Positions 21,731 through 30,043 of a stretch of DNA of 41,854 nt are shown here, one piece after another. The stretch is taken from positions 1 to 41,854 of the forward strand of contig MSHL01000060.1 in the NCBI GenBank assembly GCA_001941135.1. The letters are read 5' to 3'. This stretch comes from Ruminococcus sp. Zagget11. GTDB taxonomy: Bacteria > Bacillota > Clostridia > Oscillospirales > Ruminococcaceae. A program made the translations under genes and the position numbers. A model generated the notes under the pieces. It was not told the DNA's origin, searched no databases, and saw only the letters and a list, made by a program, of their open reading frames with translations. The first letter of the stretch is position 1, and each line of letters opens with the position of its first letter.

Positions 21731-22693
21731 ATGCAGAAAGCAATTGGTGTTTTGACAAGCGGAGGAGATGCCCCCGGAATGAATGCCGCTGTAAGAGCAG
21801 TTACAAGAGCCGCTATCCGCAAGGGATATAAGGTTTACGGTATTCAGAGAGGTTACAACGGTCTTATTAACGGCGAAATTGTTGAGCTGGGCGTAAGAGA
21901 CGTTTCCGACATAATTCAGAGGGGCGGAACTATACTCTATACCGCAAGATGCCTTGAATTCAAGGAGGAATCCGGTCTTCAGAAAGCTACTCAGAAATGC
22001 AGAGAGCTTAACGTTGAGGGAATAGTTGTTATCGGCGGCGACGGCTCATTCAGAGGTGCGGGAGATCTTTCCGCAAGAGGAGTGCCGTGCATAGGTCTGC
22101 CCGGCACTATAGATAACGACATCGCTTGCACAGACTACACAATCGGCTATGATACCGCTATGAATACCGCAATTGAAATGGTTGACAAGCTGAGAGATAC
22201 CAGCCAGTCCCACGACAGATGCTCTGTCGTTGAGGTTATGGGCAGAAACGCAGGCTGGATTGCTCTTAATGTAGCCGTTGCTACAGGCGCTATTGCGTGT
22301 CTTGTTCCCGAAAAGCCCGTTGACCTTACCGCTGTTGCGGAAAAGATTAAGAAAGCACATGAAACTCAAAAGGAACACTTCATTGTAATTGTTGCGGAGG
22401 GCTGCGGCGATTCCAAGAAAATTGCCGATGATATTGCGGCACTTTCCGGCATAGATACCAGACTTACAGTTTTGGGTCATGTTCAGAGAGGCGGTATGCC
22501 GACCCTGAGAGACAGAGTTGTTGCATCACAGATGGGTTACCATGCTGTAGAGCTGCTGAGCAGAGGCGCATCCAACAGAGTTGTGGGTATGAAGGATAAT
22601 AAGATTGTGGACTTCGACATTCAAGAGGCTCTCGCAATGAGCAAGCCCTTTGATGACGAGCTTTACAGGGTCTGCAACGAGATTACATTCTAA
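21731..22693 (+). CDS. pfkA: ATP-dependent 6-phosphofructokinase
   Basis: 320 residues, the usual length of a bacterial PfkA. It phosphorylates fructose-6-phosphate to fructose-1,6-bisphosphate in the cytoplasm, the committed step of glycolysis. Visible motifs are the ATP-site GGDAPGMN near residue 11, GGDGSFRGA near 103, the catalytic PGTIDNDI (Asp near 128) and MGRNAGW near 170. The GGD at the ATP site, with Gly after it, indicates the ATP-using rather than the pyrophosphate-using type. GGAGG before the ATG. It is a single-gene transcript with its own promoter; a weak AGCACA/TGTGCT hairpin follows the stop. Confidence 0.96.
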   Translation: MQKAIGVLTSGGDAPGMNAAVRAVTRAAIRKGYKVYGIQRGYNGLINGEIVELGVRDVSDIIQRGGTILYTARCLEFKEESGLQKATQKCRELNVEGIVVIGGDGSFRGAGDLSARGVPCIGLPGTIDNDIACTDYTIGYDTAMNTAIEMVDKLRDTSQSHDRCSVVEVMGRNAGWIALNVAVATGAIACLVPEKPVDLTAVAEKIKKAHETQKEHFIVIVAEGCGDSKKIADDIAALSGIDTRLTVLGHVQRGGMPTLRDRVVASQMGYHAVELLSRGASNRVVGMKDNKIVDFDIQEALAMSKPFDDELYRVCNEITF

Positions 22694-22750
22694 GCACAAG
22701 CGCTTAGCTGTGCTGTATAAAAAATTTATCGATCGGGTTGTCCGATCTAC

Positions 22751-22860
22751 GCATTACAGAGTAGATATATGCGCGTACAGTGCCCTGCCGACGGGGAGTT
22801 GCGGCAGGGACGAAAAGCATCCTTATGCTTGCGGTGCATATATCGCATCCCGCTGAATGC
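22751..22860 (+). ncRNA. Tetrahydrofolate (THF-I) riboswitch
   Basis: The core follows the THF class I consensus: AGAGTAGATATATGCGCGT, later GACGAAAAGC...GCTTGCGGTGC, then ATATCGCATCCCGC. P1 is closed by GCATTaCAG (22751-22759) with CTGAATGC (22853-22860), and an internal stem CCCTGCCG/CGGCAGGG is seen. It lies directly upstream of a folate-type ECF transporter gene, the classical target. The downstream region offers TGCATTAT/ATAATGCA pairing and a CTCCT (22886-22890) that can cover the AGGAGG at 22916-22921, so control is probably at translation start. Confidence 0.88.
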
Positions 22861-22928
22861 ATTATTATAAGGGGCTTTTCATTTTCTCCTGAGATAATGC
22901 ACGAAGGGCATTTTTAGGAGGTTTATTG

Positions 22929-23537
22929 ATGAAAAGCTTTTTTAATTTGTTTGCAAAATCATACAGCGAAATGTTCGGTGAAAATCGCTCCGCAAATCTG
23001 CGCTACATGGTAACAACCGCGCTGCTTATCGCCGTTTCCATGGCACTGGAAGCATTGACCATTCAACTTCCCTTTGCAAAGGTGAATTTTGCATTTATTG
23101 CCGTGGCGGCAATAGGTATGCTGTACGGACCCTTTGTAGCTTTCTTTGCATCGGGAATATGCGATGTGGTTGGGTACATAGCGCATCCCGACGGAATGTT
23201 CATTCCCGCATATATCCTTATAGCCATGCTCCAAGGCTTGATATACGGTCTTGTGCTGTACAGAGGCTGGGGAGATATGAATATAAGGGAGAGGACTGCG
23301 GAGTTTACCGCAAGAGTTGTTGCGGCAAGGCTTCTTGACGTTCTGATCATCAACCTTTTCCTCAACACTGCGGCTAATCTGCATTACGGCTTTATAGCTG
23401 CCGATTCCTTAGGGGCGGCTCTTTCGGTGCGGGTTACAAAAAATCTTTTAGAGCTGATAGCAGATATTCCCCTGCTGCTGGCACTGCTGCCTGCAATCAA
23501 TGCGGCATATAATTCGGTCAGAGGGAGAAACCGCTGA
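22929..23537 (+). CDS. folT: ECF transporter S component, folate type
   Basis: 203 residues, six predicted membrane helices after an amphipathic N-terminal stretch. The helix 1 pattern (RYMVTTALLIAVSMALEAL) and the -GPFVAFFASGICDVVGYIAHP- loop are typical of folate/riboflavin-like S components of energy-coupling factor transporters. The EcfA/EcfT energising module is not in this window and must be shared from elsewhere. Folate specificity is assigned mainly from the THF riboswitch in its leader. AGGAGG lies seven bases before ATG. Confidence 0.88.
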   Translation: MKSFFNLFAKSYSEMFGENRSANLRYMVTTALLIAVSMALEALTIQLPFAKVNFAFIAVAAIGMLYGPFVAFFASGICDVVGYIAHPDGMFIPAYILIAMLQGLIYGLVLYRGWGDMNIRERTAEFTARVVAARLLDVLIINLFLNTAANLHYGFIAADSLGAALSVRVTKNLLELIADIPLLLALLPAINAAYNSVRGRNR

Positions 23538-23573
23538 TTTTGCTTTCATTTTCAAAACGAGGAGTTGTTTTCC

Positions 23574-24377
23574 ATGAATAAAATAAGTATAGGCTTTATC
23601 GGCGCGGGAAATATGGGCGGCGCTATCATGAGGGGCGTTATCTCAGCATACGGCGAAAATGCCGCTGTGTACGCTTTCGATATGGACAAGGATAAGCTTG
23701 CCGCTTTGGAAAAGGACGGCGTTAAGGCAATGTCCTCCGCTGCCGACCTTTGCAAAGCCTGCAAATATGTGGTTCTTGCGGTAAAGCCACAGAATTTCGA
23801 TGACCTTATGCCGCAGATTTCATCCGCTGTTACCGAGGAAAACGTATTGATTTCCATAGCGGCGGGAATTACCGAGGAATATATAATTCGTTCCACTGTG
23901 CCAACCGCCCACGTGGTTATAGTCATGCCCAACACGCCTTTCCTTTTGGGTGAGGGCGCAACGGCTCTCGCCAAGGGTCAATATACCACAGACGAGGAAT
24001 TTGAAACGGTTAAAAGCGTTTTCCGCACAGGGGGAATAGCCGAGGTTATCCCTATGGATAAGATGAAAGAGATAATTGCGATTAACGGCAGCTCTCCTGC
24101 ATTTATCTACCTTTATGCCAAGGGATTTACCGATTATGCCGAAAAATGCGGCATAGACAGCGGTGCGGCTTTAAGGCTATTTGCAAAGTCCCTTGTGGGT
24201 TCGGCAAAAATGCTTACCGAATCGGGAAAAACCGTTGACGAGCTTATTAAGATGGTTTCCTCTCCCGGAGGAACAACAATAGCGGGACTTACCGCCCTTT
24301 ACGACGGAAAGCTTACGGAAATCACAGAGGAATGCTGCGAACGCTGCACTAAGCAGGCTTATGAATTAAGCAAGTAG
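23574..24377 (+). CDS. proC: Pyrroline-5-carboxylate reductase
   Basis: 267 residues from ATG 23574 (GAGGAG at 23559-23564; the TTG nine bases upstream is unlikely). It makes proline from pyrroline-5-carboxylate with NAD(P)H. An N-terminal Rossmann motif GFIGAGNMGGAI, the -VVLAVKPQNF- strand and the C-terminal family signature VSSPGGTTIAGL are all present. The gene starts 36 bases after folT and may be read from the same transcript. Confidence 0.95.
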   Translation: MNKISIGFIGAGNMGGAIMRGVISAYGENAAVYAFDMDKDKLAALEKDGVKAMSSAADLCKACKYVVLAVKPQNFDDLMPQISSAVTEENVLISIAAGITEEYIIRSTVPTAHVVIVMPNTPFLLGEGATALAKGQYTTDEEFETVKSVFRTGGIAEVIPMDKMKEIIAINGSSPAFIYLYAKGFTDYAEKCGIDSGAALRLFAKSLVGSAKMLTESGKTVDELIKMVSSPGGTTIAGLTALYDGKLTEITEECCERCTKQAYELSK

Positions 24378-24436
24378 CTTTACGGTCTTATTTTGCCGTC
24401 CACAGCATATCATTTACAAGGACAACCTGATATAAC

Positions 24437-24573
24437 TCACGACTGATGTCCCCCCGCCTCTTCAGGCGGGGGAGCATACGGTCTTTCAGTGGGGGGGATA
24501 CAATCCCCCACTGAAACCCCTAAGGGGCTAACGCCCCGGTCGTTCGTTGAATGACGGGGCGATGCCCCTTATT
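24437..24573. mobile_element. Group of GC-rich hairpins resembling an IS200/IS605-type end or derived MITE
   Basis: CTCACGACTGATGTCCCC leads into four hairpins: CCCCCGCC/GGCGGGGG (24451-24472), TTTCAGTGGGGG/CCCCCACTGAAA (24484-24516), CCCCTAAGGGG (24517-24527) and GCCCCG/CGGGGC (24533-24560). The first, with its flanks, looks like the foldback end next to tnpB genes of IS200/IS605 elements. No transposase is present. The rest of the gap between proC and 24592 shows nothing. Confidence 0.5.
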
Positions 24574-24591
24574 GAAGGAGTGTTTGAGTAA

Positions 24592-25185
24592 ATGACTGTG
24601 AATGTTCAGAAAAAGCGTCGCAGATACTACATAAAAAGGCAGTCTGCACACCGCCCCGTACAAATACAGCTTAAACCGCAAAATGAACGCCCGACCGCGC
24701 CAAGCGGACGCAGCGGGACAGCTGTTCTGTCCCCTTTGGCAGCTGTATCGGCGGGAATAGGAATTGCCGCAGGTGCATTTTCCTATTCGGAAAACTGCGC
24801 GGAAAGACTTGGGGCAATCCTCGGTGATATCTACTCTCCCCTGCCCTCGGAGCGTATGCTCAACCTCTTTGCGGCAATGGTGATCTATGCGGTTATTTTG
24901 TATATCTGCGGTGCAGCGCCCTTTTGTAGGGTCGGACTTTATGTCATTCCCTTTTTTAGGGGAATGGGTGACGGGCTGCAGGCTGCATATGCCATAGCGT
25001 CGGGAGCAGGTATTCTTTCCTGCGGAAAATCGCTGATTTCCGCGGTACTTTCCACGGTATCGGTGGTTTTAATAGCCTCGCTGGCAAAAAAATCGGCACA
25101 GGCCGGGAAATTTTTATCGGGATTTTTGCTTTCGGTATTAGTATGTGCCATAACGGCGCTGATATTGTGGTGCGGTTCTTTCTAA
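24592..25185 (+). CDS. Membrane protein of unknown function (possibly SpoIIM-like)
   Basis: 197 residues. A basic N-terminus of about 40 residues (KKRRRYYIKRQ) is followed by about five hydrophobic segments. The centre, -GLYVIPFFRGMGDGLQAAYAIASGAG-, recalls the core of stage II sporulation protein M, which is an inference from pattern only. The ribosome binding site (GAAGGAG) is further than usual from the ATG. The gene follows the hairpin group and precedes a YesL-type membrane protein by 44 bases, possibly in one transcript. Confidence 0.6.
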   Translation: MTVNVQKKRRRYYIKRQSAHRPVQIQLKPQNERPTAPSGRSGTAVLSPLAAVSAGIGIAAGAFSYSENCAERLGAILGDIYSPLPSERMLNLFAAMVIYAVILYICGAAPFCRVGLYVIPFFRGMGDGLQAAYAIASGAGILSCGKSLISAVLSTVSVVLIASLAKKSAQAGKFLSGFLLSVLVCAITALILWCGSF

Positions 25186-25229
25186 GGTGTCGGCTTCCGC
25201 CCCCTTAGCCAATAAAGGATGTGTATAAA

Positions 25230-26072
25230 TTGTCTATTTTCGGTTCAAACTATGACAGGGCAGGTTCGGGAATTTCCAAGCATGAACCTACAAAAAAGCC
25301 CTTTTTTCAGTTTTGGGATATCTATGGCAGACGCTTCTGGAAAATGCTTGAGCTTAGTATTCTCACCTTTGTCTGCTGTATACCCATTGTCACAATAGGT
25401 CCTGCTTTTACGGGAATGACAACGGTTTTGCGGCAATATGCCTTAGATAAAAACTCCTTCCTCTGGCACGACTTCTGGAAAGGCTTTCGGCAAAACTGGA
25501 AGCAATCCCTGCCGATAGGTATCGCCGATGTTACTATTGCATTATCCGTTATCTGCTCAATGGAGGTTTATCCCGCTTATGCGGATGCCGATCCCGATCA
25601 CAGCTTTATATGGTATCTCCTATGTGCGGTCAGCGTAGGTGTGGGGATTATCATGCTGATGATGAATTTCTATATATTCCCCATGATAGCCGCCATTGAC
25701 CTTAATCTGAAGAAAATTATCAAGAACTCATTCTTTCTCGCCTGTCTCGCTCTGAAAAAGAATTTGCTTACACTGCTCTGTTTGGCACTTGTTGCGTTTA
25801 TCTCCATTGTAATGTTCTATGTGACCCCTGTAAGCATAATACTGTTCCCCATATGGACGCTGTCCTTTGCAGGGTTTATTATCGTGTTCAACAGCTATCC
25901 CATGATACAAAAATATGTAGTAAATCCATATTACGAGGCGCAGGGCAGGGATAATCCCGAATATGACTACCTTAAGCCCCTCGGCGAGGAGGAAACCGTT
26001 TTCAACGATATGGGCGGCAAGGAAAAGCCTGTAGAGGGAAAAAGCAAGAAAAAAGGCAAAACAATTTCTTGA
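25230..26072 (+). CDS. YesL/DUF624-family membrane protein
   Basis: 280 residues from TTG 25230, which has AAAGGA ten bases upstream; the in-frame GTG 25221 is too close to that site. About five membrane helices follow an N-terminal cytoplasmic part (-PFFQFWDIYGRRFWKMLELSIL-). The DUF624 hallmarks are the GPAFTGMTTVLRQYA and -DFWKGFRQNWKQSL- segments, and the C-terminal tail is highly charged. YesL-like proteins often accompany sugar ABC transporters and carbohydrate regulators. None is adjacent here, so the role is open. Confidence 0.82.
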   Translation: MSIFGSNYDRAGSGISKHEPTKKPFFQFWDIYGRRFWKMLELSILTFVCCIPIVTIGPAFTGMTTVLRQYALDKNSFLWHDFWKGFRQNWKQSLPIGIADVTIALSVICSMEVYPAYADADPDHSFIWYLLCAVSVGVGIIMLMMNFYIFPMIAAIDLNLKKIIKNSFFLACLALKKNLLTLLCLALVAFISIVMFYVTPVSIILFPIWTLSFAGFIIVFNSYPMIQKYVVNPYYEAQGRDNPEYDYLKPLGEEETVFNDMGGKEKPVEGKSKKKGKTIS

Positions 26073-26079
26073 AAAACCC

Positions 26080-26108
26080 TTTACAAATGAAAAAAAATGT
26101 GTTATAAT
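26080..26108 (+). promoter_or_regulatory. Promoter of rpsO
   Basis: TTTACA (26080-26085), 17-base A-rich spacer, TATAAT (26103-26108), just after the DUF624 gene. Confidence 0.75.
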
Positions 26109-26114
26109 ACTCTT

Positions 26115-26248
26115 GTTGTGCGTTGAAAGCACAGCCCACACAGTATCCCCGAACTCAGCTTACGGATAATTCCCATGGATTTTTTCCGAAATGGGTGTCT
26201 TTGCCTGCCGAGGCTTAGTCGGAGGAAATATTTTATGAGGTGAAGAAA
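26115..26248 (+). promoter_or_regulatory. Structured rpsO leader, candidate S15 autoregulatory RNA
   Basis: The ~134-nt leader can form several helices, for example CCCAT/ATGGG (around 26172-26200), CCGA-GCTTACGG near 26151 and TGCCGA/TCGGAGG near 26206. S15 binds such leaders to repress itself in several bacterial lineages through unrelated structures. Assignment here rests on position and visible pairing only. Confidence 0.4.
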
Positions 26249-26515
26249 ATGCTTAGAAAAGAAGAAAAGGCAGCCGTTATCGAGGCTAACAGAAAGAGCG
26301 AAAAGGATACCGGTTCGCCCGAGGTACAGATTGCTATTCTCACAAGAAGAATCAACGATCTGAACGAACATCTTAAGGTTCACAAGAACGACCACCATTC
26401 AAGAAGAGGTCTGCTCAAGATGGTAGGCCGCAGACGTAACCTGCTTGCATATCTTAAGAAAAAGGATATTACCAGATATCGTGCTATCGTTGAAAAGCTC
26501 GGTCTGCGTAAGTAA
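26249..26515 (+). CDS. rpsO: 30S ribosomal protein S15
   Basis: 88 residues, the normal length. It starts at ATG 26249 with GAGGTG seven bases upstream; the in-frame GTG 26240 lies inside that site. It binds 16S rRNA helices 20-22 in the platform of the small subunit. Diagnostic segments are [34 protein letters not shown] and LAYLKKKD. It is followed by pnp in the conserved rpsO-pnp order. Confidence 0.97.
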   Translation: MLRKEEKAAVIEANRKSEKDTGSPEVQIAILTRRINDLNEHLKVHKNDHHSRRGLLKMVGRRRNLLAYLKKKDITRYRAIVEKLGLRK

Positions 26516-26535
26516 TATTCAACACAGCATTTTGG

Positions 26536-26579
26536 GGCAGTCTGCGGCGTAAAAGCCACACTGCCTTTCGGTGCTTTTT
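26536..26579 (+). terminator. Weak terminator-like hairpin after rpsO
   Basis: GGCAGT pairs with ACTGCC, with an inner GGC/GCC pairing. The T-run comes nine bases later, so termination is probably partial and pnp can be read through. Confidence 0.4.
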
Positions 26580-26623
26580 ATGGTTATCGTAATTTAGCGG
26601 TATTACGAGAAAAACGGCGGATA

Positions 26624-26692
26624 TTAGCGATAAACCGAACGCACAGAGGAGCTTTATTTCCCCTGTCCTGTGTACGCTCGGTTTATTGCTAA
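26624..26692 (+). promoter_or_regulatory. Long hairpin in the rpsO-pnp intergenic region
   Basis: TTAGCGATAAACCGA pairs with TCGGTTTATTGCTAA, continuing with CG and ACAG/CTGT pairs to a stem of over 20 bp. Its position before pnp matches the RNase III-cleaved autoregulatory stem of the E. coli rpsO-pnp operon. Confidence 0.6.
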
Positions 26693-26787
26693 ATTGTGCG
26701 GCGGTGTGGTTTATCCCGCCGTGCTGCTGCCGTAGATCGTGAGCCGTAAATGTGAAAATTTATATGAAAAGGAAGAGATAAAAGAGT

Positions 26788-28923
26788 ATGAATCAGTTAA
26801 AGGTATTCGACAAGCAGAGAAAATTTACTACCACATATGCGGGCAGAGAGCTTTCCGTTGAAACGGGAAAGACCTGTGAGCTTTCCAACGGCTCCTGCTG
26901 GGTTCGTTACGGTGATACCGTCGTTATGGCAAACGTTACCGCAAGCGTTAAGCCCAGAGAGGGCGTAGACTTCTTCCCCCTTTCCGTTGACTATGAGGAA
27001 AAGCTCTATGCTGTGGGAAAAATCCCCGGTTCATTCACCAAGAGAGAGGGTAAGCCCTCGGAAAAGGCTATCCTTACTTCAAGAGTTGTTGACCGTCCTA
27101 TCAGACCCCTTTTCCCCAAGGATATGCGCAACGATGTTTCCGTTGTTATGACTGTTCTCGCAGTTGACCCGGATAATTCCCCCGAAATTGTGGGTATGAT
27201 TGCTGCGTCTATTGCTATCGCAATTTCAGATATCCCTTGGAACGGTCCTATCGGCGGCATAAGCGTGGGACTTGTGGACGGCGGAATCGTACTTAACCCC
27301 ACCCTTGCGCAGAGAGCGCATAACGACCTTAACCTTACCGTTGCCGCTACCACCGAAAAGATAGTTATGATTGAGGCGGGCGCAAACGAGGTTGACGATG
27401 AAACCATGCTCAAGGCTATCGAAGCAGGTCATGAGGAAATCAAGAAGCTGGTTGAATTTATAAAGAACATTCAGGCTGAAATCGGCAAGAAGAAGTTTGA
27501 ATTTGAGTCAATGGAGGTTGACCACGATATGTTTGACGCTATCGAGGCTTTTGCGGCTGACCGCGTAAAGGTTGCCCTCGATACGGACGACAAGAACAAG
27601 CGTGAGGAAATGCTCAACCCCATCAAGGACGATATTCATGCCGAATTTGATGAGAAACACCCCGAAAAGGCGGCTATGATTGACGAGTGCATTTACAAGC
27701 TGCAGAAGAAGATTGTCCGCAACTGGCTCTATGAGGGCAAGAGAGTTGACGGAAGAGGACTGGACGATATTCGTCCCTTGGCTGCCGAGGTTGGTGTTTT
27801 GCCGAGAGTTCACGGTTCGGGTCTTTTCACCAGAGGACAGACACAGGTTCTTACCGTTGCTACGCTGGGTCCCGTAAGCGACTGCCAGAAGATTGACGGT
27901 CTTGACGAAGAGGACAGCAAGCGTTATATGCACCACTACAATTTCCCCTCCTATTCTGTCGGTGAAACAAAGCCCTCCAGAGGTCCCGGAAGACGTGAGA
28001 TAGGTCACGGCGCTTTGGCTGAAAGAGCACTTGTACCGGTTATCCCCTCGGTTGAGGAATTCCCCTACACAATCAGACTGGTTTCCGAGGTTCTTTCCTC
28101 CAACGGCTCTACCTCACAGGGTTCTATATGCGGCTCTACCCTTGCGCTTATGGACGCAGGCGTGCCTATCAAGTCCCCCGTTGCAGGTATAAGCTGCGGA
28201 CTTATTACAAGAGATGACGGCTCTTTCCAGACAATGGTTGATATTCAGGGCCTTGAGGACTTCTTCGGCGATATGGACTTCAAGGTTGGCGGTACTCATA
28301 AGGGTATAACCGCTATCCAGGTTGATATCAAGGTTGACGGACTTACCATGGATATTATCCGTGAGGCGTTTGCAAAGACCCACAAGGCAAGGGATTATAT
28401 ACTTGACGAGGTTATGCTCAAGGCTATTCCCGCCCCTCGCAGCGATGTGGGTGAGTATGCACCTAAGATGCTCCAGACCAAGGTTCCCGTTGACAAGATC
28501 AGAGAGGTTATCGGTCAGGGCGGCAAGGTAATACAGAAGATTTCCGCTGACTGCGACGTCAAGATTGATATAAACAACGAGGGTAATGTATTCATTACCG
28601 GCGTAAACCTTGACAATGTCAAGAAAGCGCTTCAGATAGTAAACACTATCGGACTTGACCCCGAAATCGGCGCTATTTACAAGGGCAAGGTTGTAAGGCT
28701 TATGAACTTCGGCGCATTTGTTGAAATAGCTCCCGGCAAGGACGGACTTGTACACATATCCAAGCTGGACAGACAGAGAGTTGAAAAGGTCGAGGACGTA
28801 GTTTCCGTAGGCGATGAAATCGTTGTTAAGGTTATGGAAATTGACGATAAGGGAAGAATTAACCTTTCCCGCAAGGACGCTCTTGCAGACCTTGAAGCAA
28901 AAAAAGCGGGTCTGAATAAGTAA
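26788..28923 (+). CDS. pnp: Polyribonucleotide nucleotidyltransferase (PNPase)
   Basis: 711 residues, full length. A trimeric 3'-5' phosphorolytic exoribonuclease in cytoplasmic mRNA decay. Order of domains: first RNase PH core (about 1-140), helical linker (about 145-320), second catalytic RNase PH core (about 325-550) with FTRGQTQ, the -RREIGHGALAERAL- and SDVGEY segments, KH domain (about 565-625) with the GQGG loop, and S1 domain (about 630-700) with -GAFVEIAPGKDGLVHIS-. The C-terminus ends soon after S1. GGAAGAG precedes the ATG. A bidirectional terminator follows. Confidence 0.97.
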   Translation: MNQLKVFDKQRKFTTTYAGRELSVETGKTCELSNGSCWVRYGDTVVMANVTASVKPREGVDFFPLSVDYEEKLYAVGKIPGSFTKREGKPSEKAILTSRVVDRPIRPLFPKDMRNDVSVVMTVLAVDPDNSPEIVGMIAASIAIAISDIPWNGPIGGISVGLVDGGIVLNPTLAQRAHNDLNLTVAATTEKIVMIEAGANEVDDETMLKAIEAGHEEIKKLVEFIKNIQAEIGKKKFEFESMEVDHDMFDAIEAFAADRVKVALDTDDKNKREEMLNPIKDDIHAEFDEKHPEKAAMIDECIYKLQKKIVRNWLYEGKRVDGRGLDDIRPLAAEVGVLPRVHGSGLFTRGQTQVLTVATLGPVSDCQKIDGLDEEDSKRYMHHYNFPSYSVGETKPSRGPGRREIGHGALAERALVPVIPSVEEFPYTIRLVSEVLSSNGSTSQGSICGSTLALMDAGVPIKSPVAGISCGLITRDDGSFQTMVDIQGLEDFFGDMDFKVGGTHKGITAIQVDIKVDGLTMDIIREAFAKTHKARDYILDEVMLKAIPAPRSDVGEYAPKMLQTKVPVDKIREVIGQGGKVIQKISADCDVKIDINNEGNVFITGVNLDNVKKALQIVNTIGLDPEIGAIYKGKVVRLMNFGAFVEIAPGKDGLVHISKLDRQRVEKVEDVVSVGDEIVVKVMEIDDKGRINLSRKDALADLEAKKAGLNK

Positions 28924-28943
28924 TTAAACCGAAATAAAATATT

Positions 28944-28980
28944 AAATGCCGCAGAATCAAAAATTCTGCGGCATTTTTCT
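28944..28980. terminator. Bidirectional terminator between pnp and the flavin reductase gene
   Basis: AAATGCCGCAGAAT pairs perfectly with ATTCTGCGGCATTT around CAAAA. T-rich tail on the plus strand, A/T-rich on the minus strand. It serves both convergent genes. Confidence 0.9.
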
Positions 28981-28993
28981 GCTAATAATGATT

Positions 28994-29491
28994 TTATTTA
29001 ACCAAAGCTTTGATAATCTCTCCGTAGTACGCCTTGTGCATGGGTTCTTTCTCGTAAGCGCCCCTTGCGTCCTCGGCGAGGAGGGATATATCCATATCCT
29101 GTGCATAGAGCTTGCGGCAAACCAGTATCAGCTCCGCCTCCTCAAAGGCAGAGGTGCCGTCAATGAAAATCGGAGTAAGACCTGTTTCCTTAGCCTTGTC
29201 GCAGTCCCTGCCGGAGTGACTTCCGCAAAAAGCCAATGCCTTGCGGTATTCGCTGCCGAAGAAAGAGAGGGTGAAAAGCTCATTTTTCTCCATAAACTCA
29301 TAGGTGTAGCGATTTGGACGGATAACCGTTTCCGCAACGTTTCTGCCCCACATAACGCCCATAAAGCCCCACGAGGCGGTCATAGTGTTCCATTTTCCCT
29401 CATCGCCCGATGTAACCAGCATCCACTGTTCGCCGATTTTGGAAAAAGGGTTAATGGTTAATTCCTTAACGGATACTTCTTTGAATGACAT
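28994..29491 (-). CDS. Flavin reductase-like FMN-binding protein
   Basis: 165 residues from ATG 29491 (AAAGGAG upstream); 20 extra in-frame residues before it lack a site. The split-barrel flavin reductase fold is indicated by the N-terminal -LVTSGDEGKWNTMTASWGFMGVMWGRN- segment and the RPNRYTYEFMEKNELFTLSFF segment, where family members bind FMN through the T-M-T-A-S-W stretch. The physiological partner is unknown. A 17-base imperfect palindrome (GTGACTG/CAGCCAC, 29535-29551) upstream may be an operator. Confidence 0.85.
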   Translation of the reverse strand: MSFKEVSVKELTINPFSKIGEQWMLVTSGDEGKWNTMTASWGFMGVMWGRNVAETVIRPNRYTYEFMEKNELFTLSFFGSEYRKALAFCGSHSGRDCDKAKETGLTPIFIDGTSAFEEAELILVCRKLYAQDMDISLLAEDARGAYEKEPMHKAYYGEIIKALVK

Positions 29492-29626
29492 AATAATTTC
29501 TCCTTTGTTTAATATGGTGGTTGGGGTGTATAAAGTGACTGTATCAGCCACTTATTTTTTTATTGTGTATGTATTCCTCCATCTTTTCGGGGAAATACAC
29601 CTCATCGTATTTACTTTTTATCTTTT

Positions 29627-30043
29627 TCACCTGTTCCCCCTCTCCCCTGCCCTGACCAGCTTATCATAAGAGCATACTCCGCTTGTATACCACAGGCAAT
29701 TTCCGCAGGAGGAGGTGAAAATTTCTTCGGTAACCTTTTCTTTCACAAGGGAAATAAGGCGATTGTAGCTGTACTCTTCGCCCTCGGACAAGCCGAGAAG
29801 CTTTATTATTTCCCTGTCCTTTTCCGCTACACGTCTGTTTTCGCAAAGATCCGGGGATTTGTCGCACCTGTTGGGACAGCGGCTGCATATATCGTCATAA
29901 TCGGCTATTATCCTTACTCCTTGGGATAAATCGCCCCTAAGCTGTCCTACCACACTGCCCATAGAGCTTGTGAAGCCGCTGTCATAGCCCTTTCCCTCGA
30001 AAAGCATGGTACACCATATATGATGTCCCCGCATTGTCAGCAT
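29627..30043 (-). CDS. DUF1284-type cysteine-rich protein
   Basis: 138 residues. The RGHHIWCTMLF start and two cysteine groups are visible: CSRCPNRC with a further C at about 66, and CGNC...GVC near 114-126. That arrangement is suited to an iron-sulfur or zinc site. The function of DUF1284 is not established. Its ATG overlaps the end of mnmA by seven bases, so it is translated with mnmA, a sulfur-transfer enzyme that uses cysteines. A role in metal or sulfur supply would fit but is inference. Confidence 0.75.
   Translation of the reverse strand: MLTMRGHHIWCTMLFEGKGYDSGFTSSMGSVVGQLRGDLSQGVRIIADYDDICSRCPNRCDKSPDLCENRRVAEKDREIIKLLGLSEGEEYSYNRLISLVKEKVTEEIFTSSCGNCLWYTSGVCSYDKLVRAGERGNR

Noticed and set aside
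28114-28755. 213-codon open frame antisense to pnp
   Set aside because: Shadow of the highly conserved pnp frame.
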